Assembly: GCA_023301335.1 (NCBI GenBank)
Contig: JALZVA010000175.1
Span: forward strand, 1-6,634
DNA: 6,634 bases
Reading direction: 5' to 3'
From: Akkermansiaceae bacterium
GTDB lineage: Bacteria; Verrucomicrobiota; Verrucomicrobiia; Verrucomicrobiales; Akkermansiaceae
Made by a program: the position numbers and the translations under genes. Position 1 is the first letter of the stretch; each line of letters opens with the position of its first letter. The notes under the pieces are model-generated. The model had not been told where the DNA came from, did no database searches, and saw nothing but the letters and a program-made list of their open reading frames with translations. Positions 1 through 5,945 of the stretch are shown piece after piece.

Positions 1-414
1 GGGGAAGCACTTTTGAACAAAGGAGAACTTGAGGGAAGGCACCATATTCTGGTGATTAATAAATCTGATATCGGTTTAGACCCATGCTGGGAGCACTCTG
101 AGGGAGTGCGTATTTCCTGTTTGGATGAAAAGAGTGTCACGGAACTATCCTCTCAAATCATCGAACTACTTTCTATGTCGGACGTGCTCACTGGTGGACA
201 TGTAGTAGCTATCAATGCACGGCACCAAGCGTGTTTGAAAAAAGCAAAGGAAGCGTTAGAACGATCTAAAAAAGGTTTTGTGAATTTTGAAGGAGCTGAG
301 TTTGTTTCCCTAGATTTAAGAGAAGCATTGGAATCTGTCGGAGAGATTGCTGGGCGAGTTGATACGGAAGAAATTTTTGACGAAATTTTTGGAACTTTCT
401 GTATTGGTAAATAA
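1..414 (+). CDS. mnmE: tRNA uridine-5-carboxymethylaminomethyl modification GTPase MnmE, C-terminal part (5' truncated by window)
   Basis: The frame is open from base 1, so this is the last 137 residues of a protein that in this family is about 450 residues long. Two MnmE hallmarks are visible: the GTPase G4 motif NKSD at partial residues 20-23, followed by ISCLD in the G5 region, and the invariant C-terminal FCIGK, whose Cys is needed for catalysis in E. coli. The segment between them is the C-terminal half of the helical domain. MnmE works with MnmG in the cytoplasm to build the (carboxymethyl)aminomethyl group on wobble uridine 34 of certain tRNAs, using a K+-activated GTPase cycle. The TTG at 13 is an internal Leu codon, not a start. 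The gene ends with TAA and converges on mscL across a shared terminator. Identification is secure. Confidence 0.95.
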   Translation, partial: GEALLNKGELEGRHHILVINKSDIGLDPCWEHSEGVRISCLDEKSVTELSSQIIELLSMSDVLTGGHVVAINARHQACLKKAKEALERSKKGFVNFEGAEFVSLDLREALESVGEIAGRVDTEEIFDEIFGTFCIGK

Positions 415-431
415 GCTCAAGAGGATGAAAT

Positions 432-468
432 AAAAAAGCTGCATCCATAAGAGGACACAGCTTTTTTT
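432..468. terminator. Bidirectional Rho-independent terminator between mnmE and mscL
   Basis: Bases 432-441 (AAAAAAGCTG) pair perfectly with 458-467 (CAGCTTTTTT). Inside, TCC (444-446) pairs with GGA (453-455) across a symmetric CA/CA internal loop. The outer A-run and T-run supply a U-tract on either strand. It lies 17 bases after the mnmE stop and 19 bases after the mscL stop, so it can end both converging transcripts. Confidence 0.85.
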
Positions 469-487
469 AGTTAGAAAATAGTTTCGC

Positions 488-910
488 TTATTTTTTAAGC
501 GCTTCAAGAATTTCCTCAAGAAGGACTTCCTGACGTGGTGGCGTAGCAGGCTTTGCTTCTTCTTCTTTCTTCTTCCCTTCGAGAACCTTCTTCACAATGA
601 TGAAGACTACGAAAGCAAGCATGAGGAAGGAAATCGCATCAGTGACGAACTGCCCGTAAAAGATAGCAACTTCTTCCACAGCTGGAGTTGTTACCACCCC
701 CTCAGCATTTTTAACCTCAGATACACCTTCTTTTAGGCTGAATTTCATCTTAGTGAAATCAACTTCTCCAAGAACGTATCCTAGAGGTGGCATGATGACA
801 TTGCTCACGAGTGATTTTACAACAGTTGCGAACCCTGCTCCGAGGATGAAGCCGACTGCCATATCTACGAGGTTACCTTTAAAGGCAAATTCTTTGAATT
901 GTTTAAGCAT
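488..910 (-). CDS. mscL: Large-conductance mechanosensitive channel MscL
   Basis: This 140-residue protein matches MscL over its full length (E. coli MscL is 136). The N-terminal amphipathic helix and start of TM1 carry the family signature FKEFAFKGNLVDMAVG (residues 5-20), followed by the glycine-rich pore-lining stretch and IMPPLG (39-44). Residues 45-87 form the periplasmic loop. TM2 lies at about 88-108, followed by a Lys/Glu-rich linker and the C-terminal bundle helix EVLLEEILEALKK (128-140). The homopentamer sits in the inner membrane and opens under high membrane tension to release solutes during hypo-osmotic shock. The ATG at 910 fits the family N-terminus, but the upstream TAATAAAATATT offers no Shine-Dalgarno sequence. 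The gene stands alone, with mnmE converging on one side and a divergent gene on the other. Confidence 0.97.
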   Translation of the reverse strand: MLKQFKEFAFKGNLVDMAVGFILGAGFATVVKSLVSNVIMPPLGYVLGEVDFTKMKFSLKEGVSEVKNAEGVVTTPAVEEVAIFYGQFVTDAISFLMLAFVVFIIVKKVLEGKKKEEEAKPATPPRQEVLLEEILEALKK

Positions 911-959
911 AATATTTTATTAGTGTGTTTATCAAATCTGCAATAGAGTTGATGAATGC

Positions 960-988
960 TTTTAATAGTAGTTTTTATTTAAAGTCAA
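960..988 (-). promoter_or_regulatory. Candidate promoter for mscL
   Basis: On the minus strand a TTGACT -35 box (988-983, five of six matches to TTGACA) is followed by a 17-base spacer and a weak -10 box TTAAAA (965-960, three of six). Transcription would start near 953, giving a leader of about 43 bases. The -35 box overlaps the left arm of an inverted repeat. The -10 match is poor, so this is tentative. Confidence 0.35.
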
Positions 989-1019
989 CAAATATTAACT
1001 AATGTTTGCATTTTGTTGA
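985..1019. repeat. Perfect 8-bp inverted repeat in the mscL / selenoprotein divergent region
   Basis: TCAACAAA (985-992) is the exact reverse complement of TTTGTTGA (1012-1019), with 19 bases between. A nested AATG/CATT pair (1001-1004/1009-1012) lies in the spacer. The left arm overlaps the candidate mscL -35 box. It could be an operator for a dimeric regulator, but an 8-bp repeat in an AT-rich gap can also arise by chance. Confidence 0.3.
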
Positions 1020-1134
1020 TTATCTTAAAGTTATGATTTTAAACGAGACTCTTGAAGCTTTTGGCGAGAGTTGCTGTGTGAGATAAAATGGAAAAAAGTG
1101 GTATTAGCGCGTTATTTAGAGTATTATCCTTAGG

Positions 1135-1683
1135 ATGAAAAAATTAATTTTGTACTCCATGATGAGTGGTGTAGCGCTGTTCTCATCCTGTAGTGAAAGT
1201 CCTAGTGATTCAGGGAGTGAAGCTAAAGCTGAGAATGAGACCAAGGCTGTGGAGGTTGTGCCGACAAGTGAACTCGCCAAGCTTTTATCCGAATCAGCAG
1301 TTGTGCTTGAGGGGAATGAGTTGAAAAAAACCAATGTGGGTGACGCAGAGAAATATATCGTTTATTACGGAGCTAGTTGGTGACCACCTTGTGACGAATT
1401 TACTCCACAGTTAGTGGAGATGTATAAGTCTAAAATATCAAAGGATACCTCACTTGAATTAGTACTTCTAAGTGGTGATAACGAGGGAGATGCTCTTAAA
1501 TGGGCTAAAGAGCGTAGACTCAGGTGGCCAATGATTCCGGGTGATACCGTGCAGGCTTTTGAAGGTAAGGGAGGGAAGCTTGATCTAAAAGGAGGGTTCC
1601 CTTCTTATTTCCTTCTTTCTAAAGACGGTGAAGTTCTGGCAGATAATAAAGAAGAAGTCTTTAAACTAGCTGGACTAAAGTAA
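1135..1683 (+). CDS. Predicted selenocysteine-containing thioredoxin-like lipoprotein (WUPPC motif, TGA at 1381 read as Sec)
   Basis: Read through the in-frame TGA at 1381-1383, this is one 182-residue protein. Residues 1-18 are a lipoprotein signal peptide with lipobox LFSSC. The lipidated Cys19 has Ser at +2, which in E. coli rules favours the outer membrane. A Ser/Glu/Lys-rich linker (20-42) leads to a thioredoxin fold: strand EKYIVYYGASW (72-82), Sec83, Pro84, Pro85, Cys86, then DEFTPQLVEMY. The cis-proline is Pro156 in GGFPSYFLL, and the protein ends FKLAGLK. The family normally reads WCPPC, so the TGA falls exactly on the nucleophilic Cys codon, one base from TGT or TGC. The frame stays open for 99 more sense codons with intact homology. 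Cys86 is the only other redox residue, since Cys19 is acylated. Likely role: a thiol-disulfide or peroxide-linked reductase outside the inner membrane; the substrate is unknown. If TGA acts as a stop, the product is an inactive 82-residue lipoprotein. Alternatives are a recent nonsense mutation or a base-call error. No good Shine-Dalgarno precedes the ATG. Confidence 0.8.
1403..1419 (+). promoter_or_regulatory. Candidate bacterial SECIS element downstream of the UGA
   Basis: CTCCAC (1403-1408) pairs perfectly with GTGGAG (1414-1419) around a five-base loop, AGUUA. The loop starts 25 bases after the UGA and has G as its second base followed by U. This fits the bacterial SECIS model as I recall it: apical loop roughly 16-37 bases from the UGA, with a G in the first two loop positions. 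Weaker lower pairing (GAC 1393-1395 with GTC 1428-1430, plus A1398-U1425, U1399-A1424 and A1402-U1421) could extend the stem back toward the UGA and leave bulges. The same bases encode TPQLVE, so RNA and protein constraints overlap. SelB would bind here to deliver Sec-tRNA. Confidence 0.65.
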
Positions 1684-1728
1684 AATAGGAACTTCTTAAG
1701 AAAAAATTATTTACTGTAAAGTAAAGGC

Positions 1729-1760
1729 AAAATCCCTTGATAATTCAAGGGGTTTTATGT
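1729..1760 (+). terminator. Rho-independent terminator after the selenoprotein gene
   Basis: Bases 1729-1740 pair with 1745-1756 in a 12-bp stem with one G-U pair and a TAAT loop. The core is TCCCTTGA / TCAAGGGG, and the 3' arm ends in TTTT followed by ATGTT. It lies 45 bases after the TAA stop and probably separates this transcript from the next thioredoxin-like gene. The U-tract is short, so termination may be partial. Confidence 0.65.
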
Positions 1761-1766
1761 TATAAG
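1738..1766 (+). promoter_or_regulatory. Strong sigma-70-type promoter for the second thioredoxin-like gene
   Basis: TTGATA (1738-1743, five of six) is followed by an exact 17-base spacer and TATAAG (1761-1766, five of six). Transcription would start near 1773 and give a leader of about 55 bases before the ATG at 1828. The -35 box lies in the loop and upper stem of the preceding terminator, so termination and initiation share the same DNA. This is the best promoter match I found in the window. Confidence 0.6.
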
Positions 1767-1827
1767 GATATGGCAACGTAAATGATTTGTTTAGAAGAGC
1801 GATGTTTAACAATAAAGAAAATAAAAA

Positions 1828-2352
1828 ATGTTAGATTTAAAATGGGTATTGATTATGACGGGCCTATTGTTTGGAGGTCTATATAGCTACAAGAATTTCT
1901 TCAGCGTAGATACAGCTCCTCTTCAGACGAGAGTGTCTGAGGAAATAGGGATGATGAGTGTGAGGGTGAAAGCATCAGACTTTGGGATTTCGCCCACTAG
2001 GGACACAGAAAATTATCTTATTTTTATAGGAAAAAGCACAGATGAAAAGAGTGTGGAACTAGCTCGTTCACTAGCGGAATTATATGATGAAAAAATCAAG
2101 GGATCACAAGAACTAGAAGTAATCCACTACAATGTGGATGAATCAAAGAGCGTTGCTTATCAGTGGGCGAAAAAGGAGAAATTTCCTTGGCCGATTTTAT
2201 TACACCTAGAGAAGAGAGTAAAAGAGGCGAACCTAGTGATTAAAGAAAATTTTGAAAAGACACTACCTCAACTCATTCTTATAGATCAGAATGGAGAGGT
2301 TCTTTCTACGACCCAAGACCTGCGAGAAATTATCGATCTTGCAGGGCTTTAG
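1828..2352 (+). CDS. Membrane-anchored, cysteine-free thioredoxin-fold protein, paralogue of the upstream selenoprotein
   Basis: This 174-residue protein opens with a hydrophobic anchor (about residues 6-20, WVLIMTGLLFGGLYS) and no lipobox, so it is probably inner-membrane-tethered with its domain outside. The rest aligns with the upstream protein without forcing: ENYLIFIG (61-68) with EKYIVYYG, YQWAKKEKFPWPIL (111-124) with LKWAKERRLRWPMI, the cis-proline region TLPQLILIDQNGEVL (145-159) with GFPSYFLLSKDGEVL, and a shared LAGL ending. At the active site WUPPC is replaced by TDEKS (71-75), and the protein contains no cysteine at all. It therefore cannot do dithiol chemistry and may bind or scaffold a partner; that role is inferred. 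The start lacks a Shine-Dalgarno sequence and follows an A-rich leader. Its 3' end lies 14 bases from the converging purB end, with no convincing terminator between. Confidence 0.8.
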   Translation: MLDLKWVLIMTGLLFGGLYSYKNFFSVDTAPLQTRVSEEIGMMSVRVKASDFGISPTRDTENYLIFIGKSTDEKSVELARSLAELYDEKIKGSQELEVIHYNVDESKSVAYQWAKKEKFPWPILLHLEKRVKEANLVIKENFEKTLPQLILIDQNGEVLSTTQDLREIIDLAGL

Positions 2353-2366
2353 AAGAGAGAAAAGGT

Positions 2367-3791
2367 CTAGAGAATAGATCCTGGTGTGTAGTTAGCAGCG
2401 CCTGGGTTAGCAGCTTCGATAGCTTCAACCGTATCTAAGAACTGTATAACCTGCTGGCGAGCAGTGCCGACATTAGAGCGACCTTCGTTGAGAAGCTCTT
2501 GAAGAGTCGAGAGCTCTAGCGGAACGCGTGAATCGTTAGCAAGGCGTTCTAACAAATCGTTTTCTTTGATCGAGCCAGCTCGGAGCTGGTTGACCGTATC
2601 GACTGCATTTTCCTTGATAGCCTTGTGTGCAGCTTCTCTACCGACTCCAGCTTTAACAGCTTCCATCATGATCGTGGTAGTCATTAGGAAAGGAAGGTAG
2701 TGATTAGTCTCTGCCTCGATGAGTGCTGGGTAAGAATCCATTTGTTGGAGAACCGTGAGGAAGGTTTCGAACATGCCATCACAAGCGTAGAAAGCGTCGG
2801 GAAGCATGACACGCCTGACGACAGAACAGGAAACATCACCTTCATTCCACTGATCCCCAGCAAGGCCTCCCGCCATAGTGAGGTAACCTTTTAGAATGGT
2901 GTGGAAGCCATTAACGCGCTCACAAGAACGAGAGTTCATCTTATGCGGCATGGCTGAGGAACCTGTCTGCCCTTTAGCAAAACCTTCGGAAGCGGTTTCG
3001 TGGCCAGCCATGAGGCGAAGTGTCTTTGAGAAAGAAGATGGCCCAGCTGCTAGATCGGATAGCACGGAAATGGTTCTGAAATCGAGAGAGCGTGGATACA
3101 CTTGCCCCACGTTTTTATAGACACTAGGGATACCCAAGTGCTTACGGATACTTTCTTCGAGCTGATCTACTTTACTCAAGTCACCATTGAAGAGAGAAAT
3201 CTGATCCATTTGTGTGCCAACAGCACCTTTAAGACCTCTAACCGTATAAGATTCGATGAGGTGCTGAAGGGAAGAAAATGCACCGAGCAGCTCCTCTCCA
3301 AACATCGCAATACGCTTGCCGAAGGTAGTCGGTTGTGCCGCCACATTGTGAGTCCTTCCTGTGATGACTAGTTCAGACCATTGCTTTGATCTTTCTTTTA
3401 GTTTGGAAAGCGAAGCGACACATTTGTTGTTGAGGATAAGAAGTGAACGGTAAACTTGAAGCTGCTCCACATTCTCAGTGAGGTCACGAGAGGTCATTCC
3501 TTTGTGGATATGCTGATGACCAGCAAGATCACAGAACTCCTCAATCCGTGCTTTCACGTCATGTCTAGTGACACGTTCACGCTCCATGATGGAGTCTAGG
3601 TTCACCTGATTTTTTACCGCCTCATAGGCTTCAATAGCCTCTTGTGGAATATCAATACCGAGCTCCTTTTGAGCTTTCATCACAGCTATCCAAAACTCTC
3701 TCTCAAGGACGATGCGCCCAGATGCGGACCAGATGTCTGTGATGGCTTTAGAAGCGTAGCGTTCAGCGAGGATATTCGGGATAGAATTCAT
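2367..3791 (-). CDS. purB: Adenylosuccinate lyase PurB
   Basis: This 474-residue cytoplasmic enzyme of the fumarase/aspartase superfamily splits fumarate from two purine intermediates: SAICAR (giving AICAR) and adenylosuccinate (giving AMP). Visible landmarks are TSRDLTENVEQ (100-110), the catalytic-histidine segment TGRTHNVAAQPTTFGKR (144-160, His148), and the superfamily signature GSSAMPHKMN (277-286) with the catalytic serine on the mobile loop. The signature continues as SRSCERVNG instead of the common NP ending. GDQWNEGDVSCSVVRRVMLPDAF (312-334) follows. This combination resembles the long PurB form I associate with actinobacteria and some other phyla. ATG 3791 is the natural start, but TAATTTCCCCGC before it has no Shine-Dalgarno. 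The aspS terminator lies between it and the upstream aspS, so it is probably transcribed alone; I see no convincing promoter in the gap. Confidence 0.96.
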   Translation of the reverse strand: MNSIPNILAERYASKAITDIWSASGRIVLEREFWIAVMKAQKELGIDIPQEAIEAYEAVKNQVNLDSIMERERVTRHDVKARIEEFCDLAGHQHIHKGMTSRDLTENVEQLQVYRSLLILNNKCVASLSKLKERSKQWSELVITGRTHNVAAQPTTFGKRIAMFGEELLGAFSSLQHLIESYTVRGLKGAVGTQMDQISLFNGDLSKVDQLEESIRKHLGIPSVYKNVGQVYPRSLDFRTISVLSDLAAGPSSFSKTLRLMAGHETASEGFAKGQTGSSAMPHKMNSRSCERVNGFHTILKGYLTMAGGLAGDQWNEGDVSCSVVRRVMLPDAFYACDGMFETFLTVLQQMDSYPALIEAETNHYLPFLMTTTIMMEAVKAGVGREAAHKAIKENAVDTVNQLRAGSIKENDLLERLANDSRVPLELSTLQELLNEGRSNVGTARQQVIQFLDTVEAIEAANPGAANYTPGSIL

Positions 3792-3919
3792 GCGGGGAAA
3801 TTATTACCGAATCGGAAAAAATGAAAGATATTTTAAGAAAAATACGAAGCCTGCAGGTGGGATGTAAGCTTTTCCTCAGAGGTGATAGCAGAGATGAAAC
3901 AGAAGAGGGGGAAAAAGTA

Positions 3920-3945
3920 AAAAGACGCTCTGCATACACAGAGCG
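3920..3945 (-). terminator. Rho-independent terminator of aspS
   Basis: On the minus strand a perfect 7-bp stem CGCTCTG / CAGAGCG (3945-3939 and 3932-3926) with a six-base loop is followed by TC and a TTTTT tract (3924-3920). It lies 35 bases after the aspS stop. It separates aspS from purB, which reads in the same direction. Confidence 0.8.
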
Positions 3946-3980
3946 CCTTAAGATTTTTGTGAGGATTTTTTAGGGACGAT

Positions 3981-5801
3981 TTAACCCTGAGTTGCGTCAG
4001 GTTTGGCCTCGATCTTATCCTTCTTGGTGCTCTGGATATAGAGTTCACGCAGCTGCTTGAAGTCAACTTCAGCTGGGGAGCTAGACATTAAGTCGGAGCC
4101 TCTGTTATTCTTCGGGAAGGCGATCACTTCACGGATAGATTCCGAACCTGTGACGAGCATAGAAATACGATCGAGTCCTAGAGCAACTCCTCCATGAGGT
4201 GGTGCTCCAAAGCTGAAGGCGTCAAGGATATGACCGAACATGGTCGACTTCTGTTCATCAGTGACCCCAAGGGCAGTGAACATGGCTTCCTGTAAATCTT
4301 TCTCGTGAATTCGGATAGATCCGCCACCGAGCTCGTAGCCGTTGAGCACCACATCATAAGCCTGAGCTTTGAGTCCTGCGTATTCACCAGCTTTGAGTTT
4401 CTCCTCATGCTCAGGAACGGGACGTGTGAAAGGATGGTGCACAGCATGCCATCTCTCTTCTTCTGCATCGAAGTGGAGTAGTGGAAACTCTGTTACCCAG
4501 AGGAAATTAAGATCTGTATTGCCTTTTAAAAGATTAAGGAATTCGGCAGACATGAGGCGGACGCGACCTAACACATCACACACCGTATCCCAGTCACCTG
4601 CTCCGAAAAGAACAAGGTCACCTTCTTCGATGTTCATGGTCTTTTGCAGTTCGCTTAATTCCTCTTCGCTGAGTGCCTTGAGGATAGGTGAGCGCCATTG
4701 GCTTGGATCTGCACCACGCGCTTGGATATAAGCAAGGCCCTTAGCCCCAGCTTCAATAGCAGCTTTTGTGAGCTTATCAATTTGTCCCACGGACGCATTG
4801 GCTAGCCCTTTCGCATTGATTGCTTTGACGCAGCCCCCATTTTTAAGCACCCCAGAGAAAACGCGGAATCCTGTGTTCGCAAACACCGAATTTAAGCATT
4901 GCAAGGTGAAACCGAAGCGGCGGTCTGGCTTATCAGAACCGTAGGTATTCATCGCTTCGTCGTATGTAATACGATCAAAGCTAGTAGGGATATCCGCATC
5001 GATAGATTCTTTGAAGATACGTCCGAGCAGTTGTTCAACAAGTGTGACAATGTCATCTTGCTCAACGAATGAAGCTTCTACATCAATTTGTGTGAATTCT
5101 GGCTGACGGTCAGCACGTAGATCTTCATCACGGAAGCACCGTGCAATTTGAAAGTACTTTTCAATCCCGCCACACATGAGAAGCTGCTTATATTGCTGCG
5201 GTGCCTGAGGCAGAGCATAGAAATTTCCTGGGTGCATACGGGAAGGCACGAGGAAGTCACGTGCTCCTTCAGGGGTGGACTTGGAAAGAATAGGGGTCTC
5301 GACTTCGAGAAAACCATTTTCGTCTAACACATCACGCGTGGTTTTTGCAACGCGGTGACGTAGCTGCATGTTACGTGCCATTTGTGGACGGCGTAGATCA
5401 AGGAAGCGATACTTGAGGCGCAGGTCTTCATTATTCACTGGCTTATCCAGTTGGAAAGGGAGCACTTCTGAGCGATTGATGACTTTGATTGTGGAAACAA
5501 TGAGCTCGACTTCACCAGTCGAGATTTCTGGATTAAAGGTGGACTCACCATTAATCTCAGGGCGCTCACTCACTGTCCCTGTTATCTGGATGACATCCTC
5601 TGCACGTAAACTGTCAGCAATTTCTGAGTTTTCTTTAGAAACCTCAGGTTTAAAAACTACCTGGGTCACTCCTTCGCGGTCGCGTAGATCAATGAAAATA
5701 AGTCCAGCTCCTTGATCTCGCTTGGATTTTACCCAGCCGATGAGAGTTGCTTCTTTACCGATGTGTTCACGGCAGATTTGGTTACAGGTGTGTGTGCGCA
5801 T
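3981..5801 (-). CDS. aspS: Aspartyl-tRNA synthetase AspRS, bacterial type
   Basis: From the ATG at 5801 this is a 606-residue class IIb synthetase, the usual length for bacterial AspRS. Domains in order: N-terminal OB-fold anticodon-binding domain beginning MRTHTCNQICREHIGK, with IFIDLRDREG (35-44); motif 1 around GFLEVETPIL (163-172); motif 2 FRDEDLRADRQPEFTQID (223-240) with its ATP-binding Arg224; the bacterial GAD insertion domain (roughly 268-400); HHPFTRP (455-461); and motif 3 GVALGLDR (538-545). It charges tRNA-Asp with aspartate in the cytoplasm. The frame stays open 20 codons upstream to 5861, but that extension has no family counterpart, so I chose Met at 5801. Residue 30 is Gln, at the spot where Leu or His has been linked to strict or relaxed tRNA specificity. 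A GATAAT -10-like box at 5834-5829 could drive a short leader, though no matching -35 is visible. Confidence 0.97.
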   Translation of the reverse strand: MRTHTCNQICREHIGKEATLIGWVKSKRDQGAGLIFIDLRDREGVTQVVFKPEVSKENSEIADSLRAEDVIQITGTVSERPEINGESTFNPEISTGEVELIVSTIKVINRSEVLPFQLDKPVNNEDLRLKYRFLDLRRPQMARNMQLRHRVAKTTRDVLDENGFLEVETPILSKSTPEGARDFLVPSRMHPGNFYALPQAPQQYKQLLMCGGIEKYFQIARCFRDEDLRADRQPEFTQIDVEASFVEQDDIVTLVEQLLGRIFKESIDADIPTSFDRITYDEAMNTYGSDKPDRRFGFTLQCLNSVFANTGFRVFSGVLKNGGCVKAINAKGLANASVGQIDKLTKAAIEAGAKGLAYIQARGADPSQWRSPILKALSEEELSELQKTMNIEEGDLVLFGAGDWDTVCDVLGRVRLMSAEFLNLLKGNTDLNFLWVTEFPLLHFDAEEERWHAVHHPFTRPVPEHEEKLKAGEYAGLKAQAYDVVLNGYELGGGSIRIHEKDLQEAMFTALGVTDEQKSTMFGHILDAFSFGAPPHGGVALGLDRISMLVTGSESIREVIAFPKNNRGSDLMSSSPAEVDFKQLRELYIQSTKKDKIEAKPDATQG

Positions 5802-5878
5802 AGTGATGACGTTTAAGTTGGGTGAAAAATTATCCCGCTTAGTGGAGGAAATAAGAGGCAATGTCGAGTCTAAGAAGG

Positions 5879-5903
5879 AAAAAAACAGAGCGTAGTCTGT
5901 CTT
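5879..5903 (-). terminator. Rho-independent terminator of the GbsR-like regulator gene
   Basis: On the minus strand AAGACAGA (5903-5896) pairs with TCTGTTTT (5889-5882) around the loop CTACGC, with one G-U pair, and runs into a seven-T tract (5885-5879). It begins 42 bases after the regulator's stop and shields the downstream aspS from read-through. Confidence 0.65.
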
Positions 5904-5945
5904 ACAAGGGTGGAGGTTTCAAAAGAGGGTAGAGCTGGAAGCTGA

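Noticed and set aside
1381..1383. TGA reassigned as a sense codon throughout the genome (code 4 or 25)
   Set aside because: The regulator gene at 5946-6443 ends in TGA at a sensible family length, with a second TGA eight codons on. The TGA at 1381 sits on a Cys position, not Trp or Gly.
1414..1683. Independent 89-residue protein starting at ATG 1414
   Set aside because: It is the C-terminal half of a thioredoxin fold lacking its first strand and active site, in the same frame as the upstream part. It is better explained as the continuation past Sec.
2319..2345. 9-bp hairpin at the end of the second thioredoxin-like gene as a terminator
   Set aside because: The stem (2319-2327 with 2337-2345, one G-U) is good but lies inside coding sequence and has no T-run after it on the + strand. 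Not enough to call a terminator.
3807..3815. CCGAATCGG palindrome upstream of purB as an operator
   Set aside because: Four-base arms are too short to stand out from chance.
3792..3925. Promoter for purB
   Set aside because: Only weak boxes (a TTACAT/TATTTT pair at 17 bases, with two and four matches) were found. I could not support a call.
5802..5861. 20-residue N-terminal extension of AspRS
   Set aside because: AspRS proteins start at MRTHTC-type sequence. The extension has no family counterpart and would overlap the likely promoter.
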